A DNA stretch of 64,000 nt from Gammaproteobacteria bacterium (GCA_022826245.1 JAJDVG010000010.1:162320-226319), one strand, 5' to 3'. Counted from the stretch's first letter, positions 7,871-17,995 are shown. The notes: generated from the sequence alone by a model not told the origin. Made by a program: numbers and translations.

Positions 7871-9565
7871 ATGCGTTCGATCATCATCGGGATCACGGCC
7901 ATGGCGCTGCTGTCCCTCGCGGCGGCCGAGCTGCCGGCCAGTGAAGTCGCGGACGCCGCGATGCGCGGCGATGGCGAGGCCGTCCGGGCCGCGCTCGCAA
8001 GCGGCTTCGACGTCGACGAACGGCAGGTCGACGGATCCACCGCGCTTCATTGGGCCATTCGGAACGACGATATCGAGATCGCGCGGACGCTGCTCGAGGC
8101 CGGCGCCGGCCCGACGATCGCAAACCGGACCGGCGCGACGCCGCTCAGGCTCGCGGCGATCAACGGCAGCGCCGAAGCGATTCGCCTGCTGATCGACGCC
8201 GGCGTCGACCCGAACGCTCCCCTCACTCCCGATGGCGATACGGCGCTCATGCTCGCCGCGCGCACGGGACTGCCGGGCGCCGTCGACGTGCTGCTCGAGC
8301 GCGGCGCCGACGTCGCGGCCGTCGAAAGCTGGGGTGGCACATCAGCGCTCGTTTGGGCTATCAACGAAGGGCACACGGCGGTCGTTGCGCGCCTGCTCGC
8401 AGCCGGGGCGCCGGTCGATGTCGTATCGAAGGTCGTCGCGCCGCGCGGTCGCGTCCGCGGCGTCGAGGGAACCGTCCCGATCGACTACGACCCCGAGGAA
8501 TATCCGCAGGGCTATGCGAACGGGGGCTTGACTCCGTTGCTGTTCGCCGCGCGCGAGGGCGAAATCGAATCCGCGCGGCTGCTGCTCGACATCGGCGCCG
8601 ACATCGATGCGATCGCGGCCGACGGCAAGAACGCGCTCGGGCTTGCGATCTACAACGGCCACTACGACGTGGCCTCGTTGCTGGTCGATCGCGGCGCCGA
8701 CGTCAATCATCCCGATGCGGAAGGCTTCACGCCGCTGTTCTGGGCCGTCGACCGGCGCAACATGGAGTGGAATCCGGGATTCCCGTGGATCCAGACCGAA
8801 GATCCGCTGCCGCTCGTCGTAAAGCTGCTGGATGAGGGCGCCGATGCCAACGCCTGGATCGACAACCGCCCCCAGTCGCGCAGGAATTTCGGCGGCTCGC
8901 CGCGAGTGTTGTTCGCAACGCCGCTCATGCGCGCCGCCTATTCCGGCGACATCACGCTCGTGCGGCTGCTGCACGAACGCGGCGCCGACCCGCTCGTCAG
9001 AAACAGCGACAACGAGACTCCGCTGCTCGTCGCCTCGGGCTACGGCTGGATCGACGGCTACAGCCAGGGGCGATCGGTCGAGGAACGGCTCGAGACGATG
9101 CGCTATCTCGTCGAGAACGGCGCGGACGTCAATTGGGCGTGCAACGACGGCATCACGCCGCTCATGATGGCGGCGAACTTCGGTGAGGTCTCGATGATCC
9201 AGTATCTGGTCGACGCCGGCGCCGATCTCGCGGTGCACGACCTCGGCAAGAAGAACGACGGCACCTTCGGCGGCAGCATCGAGCCGCTGATGCCGATCGA
9301 CTACGCCATCGGCGTCGGCTCGTTCAGGCCGAACAACGCGATACTGCACATGGCCGAAGCGACCGAGCTCATGACGCGAATGATGGCGGAGCGCGGCATC
9401 GTGCATACGACATCGGAGTGCACGCTGCGCGCGTTTTCGTGCGGCAACGTCGATCCGCAGGGGTCCGCGCCCTACGAAATCGCGATTACGCGCTCGATCC
9501 AGGTCGGCAATCAGGTCGAGGGCGTTACGGGCGGTCTTGGCGTGGACGCCGCGGAGTCGGAGTAA
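7871..9565 (+). CDS. Secreted ankyrin-repeat protein
   Basis: This 564-aa protein has a Sec signal peptide (MRSIIIGITAMALLSLAAAELPAS) followed by about ten ankyrin repeats in most of the protein (for example DGSTALHWAIRNDDIEIARTLLEAG, shown here only in part: GSTALHWAIRN, GDTALMLAARTG, GVTPLMMAANFG-like units). ATG 7871 is preferred over upstream ATGs at 7781 and 7844, as it has a purine-rich GGGGGATAAGG site and gives the signal peptide. It is divergent from the DUF1592/DUF1552 operon, and ankyrin proteins are frequent neighbours of that pair, so it may be a periplasmic scaffold for it (inference). Confidence 0.88.
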   Translation: MRSIIIGITAMALLSLAAAELPASEVADAAMRGDGEAVRAALASGFDVDERQVDGSTALHWAIRNDDIEIARTLLEAGAGPTIANRTGATPLRLAAINGSAEAIRLLIDAGVDPNAPLTPDGDTALMLAARTGLPGAVDVLLERGADVAAVESWGGTSALVWAINEGHTAVVARLLAAGAPVDVVSKVVAPRGRVRGVEGTVPIDYDPEEYPQGYANGGLTPLLFAAREGEIESARLLLDIGADIDAIAADGKNALGLAIYNGHYDVASLLVDRGADVNHPDAEGFTPLFWAVDRRNMEWNPGFPWIQTEDPLPLVVKLLDEGADANAWIDNRPQSRRNFGGSPRVLFATPLMRAAYSGDITLVRLLHERGADPLVRNSDNETPLLVASGYGWIDGYSQGRSVEERLETMRYLVENGADVNWACNDGITPLMMAANFGEVSMIQYLVDAGADLAVHDLGKKNDGTFGGSIEPLMPIDYAIGVGSFRPNNAILHMAEATELMTRMMAERGIVHTTSECTLRAFSCGNVDPQGSAPYEIAITRSIQVGNQVEGVTGGLGVDAAESE

Positions 9566-9756
9566 CTGCTCACCGACCGCGACGCCGGAAAGGGCGAAGT
9601 CGCGCGCGATCGACCAATAGCGAGCCGGTCCGCGACGTCTGAGCAGCGTCCTCGCTTCGCGCGTGCTACCGCCCCGATCATTTCGGTCGAACCCGCGGCA
9701 AGACGCCACGGCGGCCCGCGACCCGCGTCGCTGCCGTTCGTTTGAACTTCAGCGGC

Positions 9757-11412
9757 CTACCGCGTACGGCGCCTCCCGGGGGGTCGCCGGCGACCGACGA
9801 ACAGCAGCAGCAGTCCCGCCCCGGCGCCGATCCAGCCTAGCCATACGGGTTCCGCCTCCAGACCGGTCCAGAGCACGCCCGCGATCAGCAGCACGGCGCC
9901 TGCAAACTGCCGCCGGACCGTGCGCCCGGGACCCCGGAACGTTCGGCCCGCGATGCGGCCGCGAACTGCCGGCGTTTCGTGCAGGCGCCGTTCGGCCCGC
10001 CTGATGATCTTGTGCAGCAGTTCGGGGACCAGTCTCAGGTCCTCGCCGATCTGCGGCAGGTTCTCGATCAGCAGCTTCGCCTGGGTGCGCGGATCCTGGC
10101 GCTCGCGTACCCAGTCCTCGAGGATCGGCATGGCGGTGCTCCACAGATCGAGCTCGGGATAGAGTTCGCGGCCGAGCCCTTCGATCGCGAGCAGCGTCTT
10201 CTGCAGCAGCACGAGTTGCGGCTGCACTTCCATGTCGAAGCGCCGCGCCGTCTCGAGCAGCCGGAGCAGCACGACGCCGAAGGAGATGTCCTTGAGCGGC
10301 TTGTTGAAGACCGGCTCGCAGACCGCGCGCACCGCCGCCTCGAGCTCGTCGACGCGTGTGTCCTCCGGCACCCAGGCGGAGTCGACGTGCAGCTTCGCCA
10401 CGCGCCGGTAGTCGCGCTTGAAGAACGCGAGGAAGTTCTCGGCCAGGTACATCTGGTCGCGCGCGCTCAGGCTGCCGACGATCCCGAAATCGACCGCCAC
10501 GTAGCGCGGGTGCTCGGGGTCGGTCACGTCGACGAAGATGTTGCCCGGATGCATGTCGGCGTGGAAGAAGTTGTGGCGGAACACCTGCGTGAAGAAGATC
10601 TCCACGCCGTTCTCGGCGAGCCGCCTGATGTTGGCGCCGCGCCGCTTGAGTTCGTCGATGTCGCTGATCGGCACGCCGAAAATCCGCTCGGTCGTCAGCA
10701 CGTTCGGCCGGCAGTAGTCCCAGTGGACTTCGGGGACGTAAAGTTGCTCAGACCCTTCGAAGTTGCGCTTCAACTGCGCGGCGCTCGCGGCCTCGCGCAT
10801 GAGATCGAGTTCATGCTCGAGCGTCTTCTCGAACTCGGCCACGACTTCGAGCGGACGCAGGCGCCGCGCTTCGGGCCAGTACCGTTCGGCAAGTTCGGCG
10901 AGCGCGAACAGCACCTCGATATCGCGGCGGATCATCGCGTGGACGTCGGGTCTCAGGACCTTGACGACGACCTCGTGACCGTCGGAAAGCTTCGCGGCGT
11001 GAGCCTGGGCGATGGACGCCGCGGCCAGCGCCGTCGTGTCGAATTCGGCAAAGGTCTCGTCGACCTTGCGGCCGAAGGCGCGCTCGAGGATCGCGACCAC
11101 GTCTTCGCCCGGGAACGGCGGCACCTCGTCTTGCAGCTTCGCGAGTTCGTCGGCGATCTCGCGGGGCAAGAGGTCGCGCCGCACCGATACGGCCTGACCG
11201 AACTTCACGAACAGCGGGCCGAGTTCCTCGAGCGCGAGCCTGATCCGCGCGCCGAGCGGGCCGCGCGATGCCTTGCTGCGGAAGAAGAGCAGCTTGCGCA
11301 GAGCCGCGATGGGCCTGAACAGGTGCGTGCGCAGCACGATCTCGTCGAGCCCGTAGCGCAGCAGCGTGCGCTCGATGGCGAAGAGTCTCAGCAGCAAGCG
11401 TAAGCGGCGCAT
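9757..11412 (-). CDS. ubiB: UbiB, atypical kinase/ATPase of ubiquinone biosynthesis
   Basis: This 551-aa ADCK/UbiB-family protein is needed for coenzyme Q synthesis. The KxGQ motif is in VKFGQAVSVRRDLLP, the Ala-rich nucleotide loop in AAASIAQAHAA, the catalytic-loop equivalent in FFHADMHPGNIFVDV, and the metal-binding DFG in AVDFGIVG. Two C-terminal hydrophobic segments (AVLLIAGVLWTGL and WLGWIGAGAGLLLLFVG) anchor it in the inner membrane, as in E. coli UbiB. It is the third gene of a minus-strand ubiE-ubiJ-ubiB operon, the classic gammaproteobacterial order. Confidence 0.96.
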   Translation of the reverse strand: MRRLRLLLRLFAIERTLLRYGLDEIVLRTHLFRPIAALRKLLFFRSKASRGPLGARIRLALEELGPLFVKFGQAVSVRRDLLPREIADELAKLQDEVPPFPGEDVVAILERAFGRKVDETFAEFDTTALAAASIAQAHAAKLSDGHEVVVKVLRPDVHAMIRRDIEVLFALAELAERYWPEARRLRPLEVVAEFEKTLEHELDLMREAASAAQLKRNFEGSEQLYVPEVHWDYCRPNVLTTERIFGVPISDIDELKRRGANIRRLAENGVEIFFTQVFRHNFFHADMHPGNIFVDVTDPEHPRYVAVDFGIVGSLSARDQMYLAENFLAFFKRDYRRVAKLHVDSAWVPEDTRVDELEAAVRAVCEPVFNKPLKDISFGVVLLRLLETARRFDMEVQPQLVLLQKTLLAIEGLGRELYPELDLWSTAMPILEDWVRERQDPRTQAKLLIENLPQIGEDLRLVPELLHKIIRRAERRLHETPAVRGRIAGRTFRGPGRTVRRQFAGAVLLIAGVLWTGLEAEPVWLGWIGAGAGLLLLFVGRRRPPGRRRTR

Positions 11413-11461
11413 GGCATTCGGCCTGGGTCAACCCTCAAGGGACCTTTTTCGAAATCGGCGT

Positions 11462-12115
11462 TCATGGCGAATCGACCGATGGCGGGCTGAGCTGGTCGGA
11501 ACGCTTCCGCCGGGAGACTGAGCGGACCAGGCGGCGCGCTAGGCGGTCCAGGCGTTCGGCGGCGCCATCGACGTCGTCGGACAAGCGTTCGACATCCCGG
11601 TAGAACGCTCCGACCTCGTAGCGCCCGGGCATGACGCGGCTCTCCTCCTGCAGGTACTCCGCCGTGCTTGCCGTGACCGACTCGCCGGCCGCCGCTCCCC
11701 AGCGCGCCAGCGCCCGCGAGAAATCGCCGATCTCGTGCGCCGCGATGTCGCCGATCCAGCCCGACAGCTCCTCTTCGAGATCCGGCCTTGCAAGTTTCAG
11801 CAGCTCGGCAAATGCCTCGGCAACATGCAGGTCGCCGCTGATCTCGGCCTGCGTGCCGCGAACGTGGCTGAAGCCGCCCGCGGCCGCCAGGCGCAGCAGG
11901 TCGAAGGGGCTTGCGCTGAGCTCGGCGCTGACCGGCTCGTCGTCGCGGACCGCAAGAAGAACCTCCCCGCGCCGGACGCGCACGGTCACCGCGATGCCGA
12001 GGCCCGCGACCTCGACCGCGAGGCTCTCGCCTTCAAGTCCTTCGGCGCAGGTCCTCGCCGCCGTCGAGTCGGCGATGCCCCGGTTGAGCAGGCGTTCCCA
12101 GGTCGCGAGCAGCAT
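11462..12115 (-). CDS. ubiJ: UbiJ, SCP2-domain ubiquinone biosynthesis accessory factor
   Basis: This 217-aa protein has an N-terminal SCP2-like lipid-binding domain (LAVEVAGLGIAVTVRVRRGEVLLAV...ISGDLHVAEAFAELL) and a C-terminal helical part predicted to form a coiled coil (FYRDVERLSDDVDGAAERLD). UbiJ binds hydrophobic ubiquinone precursors and works with UbiK in the Ubi metabolon. Sequence similarity is weak across the family, so the call rests on the SCP2 features together with its position between ubiE (5-bp gap) and ubiB. Confidence 0.9.
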   Translation of the reverse strand: MLLATWERLLNRGIADSTAARTCAEGLEGESLAVEVAGLGIAVTVRVRRGEVLLAVRDDEPVSAELSASPFDLLRLAAAGGFSHVRGTQAEISGDLHVAEAFAELLKLARPDLEEELSGWIGDIAAHEIGDFSRALARWGAAAGESVTASTAEYLQEESRVMPGRYEVGAFYRDVERLSDDVDGAAERLDRLARRLVRSVSRRKRSDQLSPPSVDSP

Positions 12116-12120
12116 CGCGG

Positions 12121-12891
12121 CTACAGCCGGTAGCCGGCGTGCAGGGAGACGATTCCGGCCGAGAGATTGTGCCAGGTACAGCGCTCGAAACCGGCCGCCT
12201 CGAGCAGGCGCTGCATCGCGCCCTGATCGGGATGACGGCGGATGGATTCGGCGAGATAGCGGTAGCTCTCCGAATCCCCGGCGAGCAGGCGTCCGAGCCG
12301 CGGCAGCACCTGGAACGAGTAGAAATCGTAGGCGGGCTCGAGCGCCCCGAGCTTTGGGGGCGAGAACTCAAGCACGAGCAGCCGCCCGCCGGGACGGAGC
12401 ACGCGGTACATGGAGGCGAGCGCGGCTTGCATGTCCGTCACGTTGCGCAGCCCGAAGCCGATCGTGACGCAGTTGAACGCCTTCGACCGAAACGGCAGCG
12501 CCTCGGCGTCGGCCAGCACGTAGTCGATATTGCCGACGAGGCCGGCATCGAGCAGCCGGTCGCGGCCGACGTTGAGCATCGATTCGTTGATGTCTGTGAC
12601 GACGACGCGGCCCGTAGGACCGACCCGACGCGCGAGGCCGACCGCGAGATCGCCGCTGCCGGCGGCGACATCGAGCGCGGCCTGGCCTTCCCGGAGCCCG
12701 GTCCTTGCGATCGTGAACCGCTTCCAGAGGCGATGCAGCCCGAGCGACATCGCATCGTTCATCAGGTCGTAGCGCGGCGCGACGGAATCGAACACGTCCC
12801 TCACGCGGCCCTTCTTCTCGCTCGAGGGCAGGCGCTCGTAACCGAAGTCGGTCAACGGTTCGCCGCCTCGCGCAGTGTTGTCAGTCGTCAT
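12121..12891 (-). CDS. ubiE: UbiE, C-methyltransferase of ubiquinone/menaquinone synthesis
   Basis: This 256-aa SAM-dependent methyltransferase methylates the ring carbon of the demethoxy-quinone precursor. The SAM-binding motif I is DVAAGSGDLAVGL. The UbiE signatures are VFDSVAPRYDLMNDAMSLGLHRLWK near the N-terminus (positions about 33-57) and FGLRNVTD. The C-terminal LSAGIVSLHAGYRL is the usual UbiE ending. It is the first gene of the ubiE-ubiJ-ubiB operon. Confidence 0.97.
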   Translation of the reverse strand: MTTDNTARGGEPLTDFGYERLPSSEKKGRVRDVFDSVAPRYDLMNDAMSLGLHRLWKRFTIARTGLREGQAALDVAAGSGDLAVGLARRVGPTGRVVVTDINESMLNVGRDRLLDAGLVGNIDYVLADAEALPFRSKAFNCVTIGFGLRNVTDMQAALASMYRVLRPGGRLLVLEFSPPKLGALEPAYDFYSFQVLPRLGRLLAGDSESYRYLAESIRRHPDQGAMQRLLEAAGFERCTWHNLSAGIVSLHAGYRL

Positions 12892-12987
12892 CGCTCACTT
12901 CCGCCCGCTCAGCCACGCAACGACACGGTACAGGTCCGGCGCCTGCGGGAGCCGCCTCAGCCGTGGCCGTGCTGCCGGGCCATCGTC

Positions 12988-13365
12988 CTATCGCGCACGC
13001 TGCTCGCGGCCACGCTCGGCAAGCCGCGCCTGATAGCGCCGCCACTTACGCTCCCGCTCGCGGCAGAGCTCGTGAAGTATAGGCCACGTATAAAGCCCGG
13101 TGTCGTGGCCGTCGTCGAACACGAGCTTGACGGCGTAGCGGCCGACGGGCTCGATGCGCTCGATCGCGACATCCTGCTTGTCGGTCACGAGAACGCCTTC
13201 GCCGACGCCGTGACCGGTGACCTCCGCCGACGGCGAATGCACGCGCAGATACTCCGCCGTCAGCACGGCCGACAGGCCGTCGGAGAACTCGATCTCGAGC
13301 TCGCGGCGGCCGCGCCTGAGCGTGAGCGCCGTCGGAACGGGCGGTGGCGAAGCTCGGTCAGGCAA
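12988..13365 (-). CDS. DUF971 (GBBH-like N-terminal domain) protein
   Basis: This 125-aa protein belongs to the DUF971 family, which is related to the N-terminal domain of gamma-butyrobetaine hydroxylase. It contains the family motifs LEIEFSDG, AEYLRVHSPSAEV, and FDDGHDTGLYTW. The C-terminal tail is basic (ERKWRRYQARLAERGREQRAR in part). The start appears to be TTG at 13365. In many proteobacteria DUF971 genes sit between hslU and ubiE, as here, and a role in Fe-S or cofactor handling has been suggested for relatives. The exact function is unknown. Confidence 0.85.
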   Translation of the reverse strand: MPDRASPPPVPTALTLRRGRRELEIEFSDGLSAVLTAEYLRVHSPSAEVTGHGVGEGVLVTDKQDVAIERIEPVGRYAVKLVFDDGHDTGLYTWPILHELCRERERKWRRYQARLAERGREQRAR

Positions 13366-13548
13366 CGCTCAAGCCCCGCGCCGTTGCGTTGCCGACCGTT
13401 CGCGCCTTGCCGGGCGGCCGCTTCGCCGGTCTCGAGGAGCCGCGCGTCTCTTGCTGCGGGCTGCCAGGCAAAGTGCGCAGTCGAGCGATCGGGCGTTTTC
13501 GGCAGCCAGCTCTTCAGGCCAATTCACCGGGGCGCTTGCCATGGGCGA

Positions 13549-14856
13549 CTACAGGATGTACCGGCTCAGATCCTCATCCTGGAGCAGTTCGCCCAGATGA
13601 CGATCGACGTAATCCGCATCGACGACCACGGTCTCGCCGCCGCGGTCGGCGGCCTCGTAGGAAATCACTTCGAGCAGGCGTTCGAGCACGGTGTGCAGCC
13701 GCCGGGCGCCGATGTTCTCGCTGCGTTCGTTGACCTGAAACGACACTTCGGCGATCCGCCGGACGCCGCTGGCGTCGAAGCTGAGTTGCACGCGCTCCGT
13801 CGCGAGCAGGCCCTGGTACTGCTGCGTCAGCGAGGCGTCGGGTTCGGTCAGTATCCTGACGAACTCCTCGATGCCGAGCGCGCCGAGCTCGACCCGGATC
13901 GGGAACCGTCCCTGCAGCTCCGGGATCAGGTCCGACGGCTTCGCGACGCTGAACGCCCCCGATGCGATGAACAGGATGTGGTCGGTGCGGACCATGCCGT
14001 AGCGCGTGCTGACCGTGCAGCCCTCCACGAGCGGCAGCAGGTCGCGCTGCACGCCCTCGCGCGAGACATCGGCCCCGTGCGTCTCGGCGCGCCGCGCGAC
14101 CTTGTCGAGCTCGTCGACGAAGACGATGCCGTCCTCCTCCACGGCCCGCAACGCGCCGACCTTGATGTCCTCCTCGTCGATCATCTTTGCCGCTTCCTCG
14201 TCCTCGAGCAGACCGAGCGCGTCCTTGATCTTGAGCTTGCGCGTGCGTTGCCGGCCGCTGCCGAGGTTCTGGAACATGCTCTGGAGCTGGTTCGTCATCT
14301 CCTCCATGCCCGGCGGCGCCATGATCTCTACGCCGACGGCCGGCGCCTGCACGTCGATCTCGATTTCGCGTTCGTCGAGGTCCCCCTCGCGGAGCTTCTT
14401 GCGAAATTTCTGCCGCGTATCGCGCCCGTCGTCGGCGTCGGCCGAACCCGGCAGCAACGCATCGAGCAGGCGATCCTCCGCGGCATCGCCGGCGCGGTGG
14501 CTGACGCGCTGCATCGCGTCCTCGCGCAACATCTTGACGGCCATGTCGACGAGATCCCGGACGATCGAATCGACCTCGCGGCCGACATAGCCGACCTCGG
14601 TGAACTTCGTCGCCTCGACCTTGATGAACGGCGCCTTCGCGAGCCGCGCGAGGCGTCTGGCGATCTCGGTCTTGCCGACGCCGGTCGGGCCGATCATGAG
14701 GATGTTCTTCGGCGTGATCTCGCCGCGCAGCGGTTCGCGGACCTGGCTGCGCCGCCAACGGTTGCGCAAGGCGATCGCGACGGCGCGCTTGGCTTCGTCC
14801 TGGCCGACGATGTGCTTGTCGAGCTCCTGGACGATTTCCCTGGGGGTCATCGACAT
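13549..14856 (-). CDS. hslU: HslU, ATPase subunit of the HslUV protease
   Basis: This 435-aa AAA+ unfoldase feeds substrates to HslV in the cytoplasm. Walker A is [15 protein letters not shown], followed by the pore/I-domain entry [15 protein letters not shown]; Walker B is [11 protein letters not shown]. The sequence ends in DLSRYIL, the conserved C-terminal tail that docks into HslV pockets. The I domain (about residues 110-240) has the usual acidic insertion. It follows hslV by 18 bp on the same strand. In most proteobacteria this operon is under heat-shock control; I did not identify a sigma-32 promoter here. Confidence 0.98.
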   Translation of the reverse strand: MSMTPREIVQELDKHIVGQDEAKRAVAIALRNRWRRSQVREPLRGEITPKNILMIGPTGVGKTEIARRLARLAKAPFIKVEATKFTEVGYVGREVDSIVRDLVDMAVKMLREDAMQRVSHRAGDAAEDRLLDALLPGSADADDGRDTRQKFRKKLREGDLDEREIEIDVQAPAVGVEIMAPPGMEEMTNQLQSMFQNLGSGRQRTRKLKIKDALGLLEDEEAAKMIDEEDIKVGALRAVEEDGIVFVDELDKVARRAETHGADVSREGVQRDLLPLVEGCTVSTRYGMVRTDHILFIASGAFSVAKPSDLIPELQGRFPIRVELGALGIEEFVRILTEPDASLTQQYQGLLATERVQLSFDASGVRRIAEVSFQVNERSENIGARRLHTVLERLLEVISYEAADRGGETVVVDADYVDRHLGELLQDEDLSRYIL

Positions 14857-14874
14857 GATTCTTGAGGTCCGTCC

Positions 14875-15405
14875 CTACAGCTCTTCGACGTGGATGGTCC
14901 GGTTCGTGTAGATGCAGATATCGCCGGCGATGGCGAGCGCCTCCTCGACGATGCGGCGGGCGTCGAGGTCGGTGTGCGCGAGCAGCGCCTGCGCCGCGGC
15001 CTGCGCGTAGCCGCCGCCGGAGCCGATGGCGAGAATGTCGTGCTCGGGCTCGATCACGTCGCCTGTACCGGAAATCAGCAGCGATTTCTCCCTGTCGGCC
15101 ACGCAGAGCAGCGCATCGAGCCGCCGGAGCATGCGGTCCGTGCGCCAGTCCTTGGCGAGCTCGATCGCCGCGCGGGTCAGATTCCCGTACTGCTCGAGTT
15201 TCGACTCGAAGAAATCGAACAGCGTGAAGGCGTCCGCCGCGCCGCCCGCGAAGCCGGCAAGCACCGTGCCGTCGTGCAGCCGCCGGACCTTGCTCGCGTT
15301 GCCCTTGACGACCTTGTCGCCTAGCGTGACCTGGCCGTCGCCGCCGAGCGCGACGTGGCCGTCACGCCGTACACAGACGATCGTCGTACCGTGGAATTCG
15401 CTCAC
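14875..15405 (-). CDS. hslV: HslV, peptidase subunit of the HslUV protease
   Basis: This 176-aa threonine protease has the active-site Thr at the start of [20 protein letters not shown] after removal of a short propeptide (MSEFHG). The GxGD-type motif and [14 protein letters not shown] are as expected. A GTG start at 15405 gives normal length; the open frame continues upstream, but that part belongs to xerC in another frame. The GTG overlaps the xerC stop (GTGA), so translation is coupled. Confidence 0.97.
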   Translation of the reverse strand: MSEFHGTTIVCVRRDGHVALGGDGQVTLGDKVVKGNASKVRRLHDGTVLAGFAGGAADAFTLFDFFESKLEQYGNLTRAAIELAKDWRTDRMLRRLDALLCVADREKSLLISGTGDVIEPEHDILAIGSGGGYAQAAAQALLAHTDLDARRIVEEALAIAGDICIYTNRTIHVEEL

Positions 15406-16385
15406 GAGGACTTCGGACGGCGTCGCTCGCTGCGCCGGGCGCGCGGATGCGCCTTGTCGTAGCTTTGCGCGAGATGCTGGAAATCGAGGTGGGTGTAGAC
15501 CTGCGTCGTCGACAGGCTCGAGTGGCCGAGCATTTCCTGCACGGCCCTGAGATCGCCGCTCGATTCGAGCAGGTGCGTCGCGAACGAGTGCCTGAGCATG
15601 TGCGGATGCACGCGCGTGGGGCTGCCCTGCGCGCGCGCCCAGTGATTGAGCCGGGCCTGCACGCTGCGCGCCGCAAGCCGCGTCCCGCGCCGGCTCACGA
15701 ACATGGCCTGCTCGTCGCCCCTGACGAATTCCGCGCGCACCGGGAGCCAACTGTCGATGGCCCGAAGCGCGACGCGCCCGACCGGCAAGACCCGGCTCTT
15801 CGCGCCCTTGCCGGTGACGCGCACGGTGCGGTCGTCGGAATCGACATCGTCGACGTTCATGCCGACGAGCTCGGCGAGCCTGAGCCCCGACGAATAGAAG
15901 AGTTCCAGCATCGCACGATCGCGAATCGCGAGATCGGTGTCCGCAGCAATCTCGAGCAGGCTCGCCACCTGATCGGCGTCGAGCGTCGCCGGTAGCCGCC
16001 GCGACGGTTTCGGCGCCTGCACGTGCACGGCGACGTTCGATCCCAGCGCGCCCCGCTCGACGAGCGAGGCGAGAAAGCTCCTGACGGCCGACAAGCGCCG
16101 TGCGATGCTGCGCGGCGAAAGCCCCCGCGCATGGTTCTCGGCCGCGAAACGCCTGATGTGATGGACGCCGAGCCGGTCGAGCGACCCAACCTTCTCGCGC
16201 GCGCAGAAATCGAGCAGCGCGCCGACATCGCGCCGGTAGGCCGACACGGTGTTCGGCGACAGCCGGCGTTCCGTCGCGAGCCGGTCGAGATACCGTTCGA
16301 GTTCCCTGGCGCCCGTCAGCGACTGACTGCCTGCGCCCGGCGCTTGCGACCCGTCTCGTGTTGGCTCAGGTTTCCCGGTGTCCAT
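15402..16385 (-). CDS. xerC: XerC, tyrosine site-specific recombinase
   Basis: This 327-aa recombinase resolves chromosome dimers at dif with XerD. The N-terminal SAM-like DNA-binding domain ([25 protein letters not shown] in part) is followed by a catalytic domain with the Arg in [10 protein letters not shown], the HxLRH box [12 protein letters not shown], the second His in [12 protein letters not shown], and the nucleophile Tyr in VYTHLD. It lies between DUF484 (20-bp overlap) and hslV. The genomic order dapF-DUF484-xerC is the classic one, which separates it from phage integrases. Confidence 0.96.
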   Translation of the reverse strand: MDTGKPEPTRDGSQAPGAGSQSLTGARELERYLDRLATERRLSPNTVSAYRRDVGALLDFCAREKVGSLDRLGVHHIRRFAAENHARGLSPRSIARRLSAVRSFLASLVERGALGSNVAVHVQAPKPSRRLPATLDADQVASLLEIAADTDLAIRDRAMLELFYSSGLRLAELVGMNVDDVDSDDRTVRVTGKGAKSRVLPVGRVALRAIDSWLPVRAEFVRGDEQAMFVSRRGTRLAARSVQARLNHWARAQGSPTRVHPHMLRHSFATHLLESSGDLRAVQEMLGHSSLSTTQVYTHLDFQHLAQSYDKAHPRARRSERRRPKSS

Positions 16386-17091
16386 CGCTATCTGGCTGCC
16401 CGCTCTCGATCGCGGCCGCGACGAGATCGCCGAGGCGGCCGAGATAGTCCGTCCGCTTGGCGGGATTAAAGTAGTCCGGGTCCTTGCTGCCGATGACGAG
16501 GAAGCCGAGCCTGGCGCCGGCGCCGAGCGGCACGAGCGCGGCGGACTCGACGCTGACGCGGAAAACGAGCTTCCTCTGGTCCGTAGTGAGCGGCCCGCAA
16601 CGCGGCCGCGCGGTGCGCAGGAAAGCGCTGAACGGCTCGAGCGCGGCGTGATCCCGGTCGATGCGCAGGGCGAAGCCCGAAGGCGAAGCAGCCGGCTCGG
16701 CGCCCGGCTCGAACAGCACGAGCGCGGCGTGTTCGGCAGACAGGTCCTTCCTGAGGCTCGACTTCAATCGCGCCAGCCGGGTGTCCGTGTCGGGCGCGCG
16801 AATCAGGCTGACGCCGAGGCGGATGATGTTCGTGACGAGCGCGTCATTGTCCTCGGCGATGCTCACGAGTTCCCTGAGTTGCCGCTTGAGCTCGGCGTTG
16901 CGCTGCCGCAGCATCGACACCTGCCGTTCGACGAGAGAGACCGCGGCGCTGCCCGCCGCGTGAGGCATGCTCATGTGCAACAGTAACGCGGGGTGGCGCT
17001 CGAAGAAGTCGGGGGTCTCGTGCAGGTAGCTGGCGATCTCGGCCTCCGTGAACGGCCAGGTCTCCTCGGTGCTGCGTTCGTGTTGGCTCAT
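16366..17091 (-). CDS. DUF484 (GAF-like) protein
   Basis: This 241-aa protein of the DUF484/YigA family has an N-terminal helical part (ETWPFTEAEIASYLHETPDFFERHP, in part) and a coiled coil (SLVERQVSMLRQRNAELKRQ), then a GAF-like domain ending in LGFLVIGSKDPDYFNP. ATG 17091 overlaps the dapF stop (ATGA), so this start is preferred over an upstream one inside dapF. It lies between dapF and xerC in almost all gammaproteobacteria. Its function is unknown. Confidence 0.92.
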   Translation of the reverse strand: MSQHERSTEETWPFTEAEIASYLHETPDFFERHPALLLHMSMPHAAGSAAVSLVERQVSMLRQRNAELKRQLRELVSIAEDNDALVTNIIRLGVSLIRAPDTDTRLARLKSSLRKDLSAEHAALVLFEPGAEPAASPSGFALRIDRDHAALEPFSAFLRTARPRCGPLTTDQRKLVFRVSVESAALVPLGAGARLGFLVIGSKDPDYFNPAKRTDYLGRLGDLVAAAIESGQPDSDGHRET

Positions 17092-17909
17092 AGCTCGATC
17101 CGACCCTCGTAGACCCTGGTTGCCGGACCGGTCTGGCGCAACGGAGCGCCCGGCCCGGGCCAACTGACGCGCAATGAGCCGCCCGGCAAACTCACTGTCA
17201 CCCGTTCGGCCAGCCACCCCCGGCTTCGGCCGACCGCCACTGCCGCCGCCGCCCCGGTGCCGCAGGCCCGCGTTTCGCCGACGCCGCGCTCGTAGACCCT
17301 GAGCCGGATATGCTCGCGGTCGTCGCGCTGCATGAAGCCGACGTTGACGCCTTGCGGAAATTTCCGGTGCGCGGCCAGCTCGGCGCCAAGTATACCGACC
17401 GGCGCCCGATCCACCGAATCGACCTCGATCACCGCATGCGGATTTCCGACCGACACGGCGCCGAATTCAGCTTCGCCCGCGCCGAGCGTCAAGCGGTAGC
17501 GTTCGCTCTGGCGCGGCGCCTCGAACGGCAGGGATGACGGCCGAAAATCCGGCTCGCCGAAATCGACCGTGACGCAGCCGTCGTCGAGGACTTCGGCCTC
17601 GATCGTCCCGCCCGAACTCGTCAGGCTCAGCTTCTCGCCGGGCGCGCGGGCCAGAAAACTCGCGACGCAGCGCGCGCCGTTGCCGCATTGCTCCACTTCG
17701 CCGCCGTCGGCGTTGAAGATCCTGTAGCTTGCGCCGTCGCCGCCGGCGTTCATCGGGCCAATCAGCAACAACTGGTCGAAGCCCACGCCGAGGCGCCGGT
17801 CGGCGAGCGAGCGCACGCGATCCGGCGACGGCGCGGCGATCCCGTCAGGCCAGCGAACGATCATGAAATCGTTACCCAGCCCATGCATTTTCGCGAACTC
17901 AAGTTGCAT
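17088..17909 (-). CDS. dapF: Diaminopimelate epimerase DapF
   Basis: This 273-aa cofactor-independent racemase converts LL- to meso-diaminopimelate for lysine and peptidoglycan. The two catalytic cysteines are in EQCGNGARC (about residue 75) and RACGTGAAAAVAVG (about residue 218). FAKMHGLGNDFMIV at the N-terminus fixes the start. It is the first gene of the dapF-DUF484-xerC-hslV-hslU run, whose members overlap or nearly touch. Confidence 0.98.
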   Translation of the reverse strand: MQLEFAKMHGLGNDFMIVRWPDGIAAPSPDRVRSLADRRLGVGFDQLLLIGPMNAGGDGASYRIFNADGGEVEQCGNGARCVASFLARAPGEKLSLTSSGGTIEAEVLDDGCVTVDFGEPDFRPSSLPFEAPRQSERYRLTLGAGEAEFGAVSVGNPHAVIEVDSVDRAPVGILGAELAAHRKFPQGVNVGFMQRDDREHIRLRVYERGVGETRACGTGAAAAVAVGRSRGWLAERVTVSLPGGSLRVSWPGPGAPLRQTGPATRVYEGRIEL

Positions 17910-17995
17910 TCGGTTGGCAAGGCTCGGGAAGGAAGGTTAATGTCGCGGGCCAAATGACGACATGGCCGATCCAGCGATCGGCGCCACGATTATAA

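Noticed and set aside
12139..14865. 908-aa plus-strand open frame across ubiE, DUF971 and hslU
   Set aside because: Antisense to three supported genes and lacking any domain; long spurious frames are expected at this GC content.
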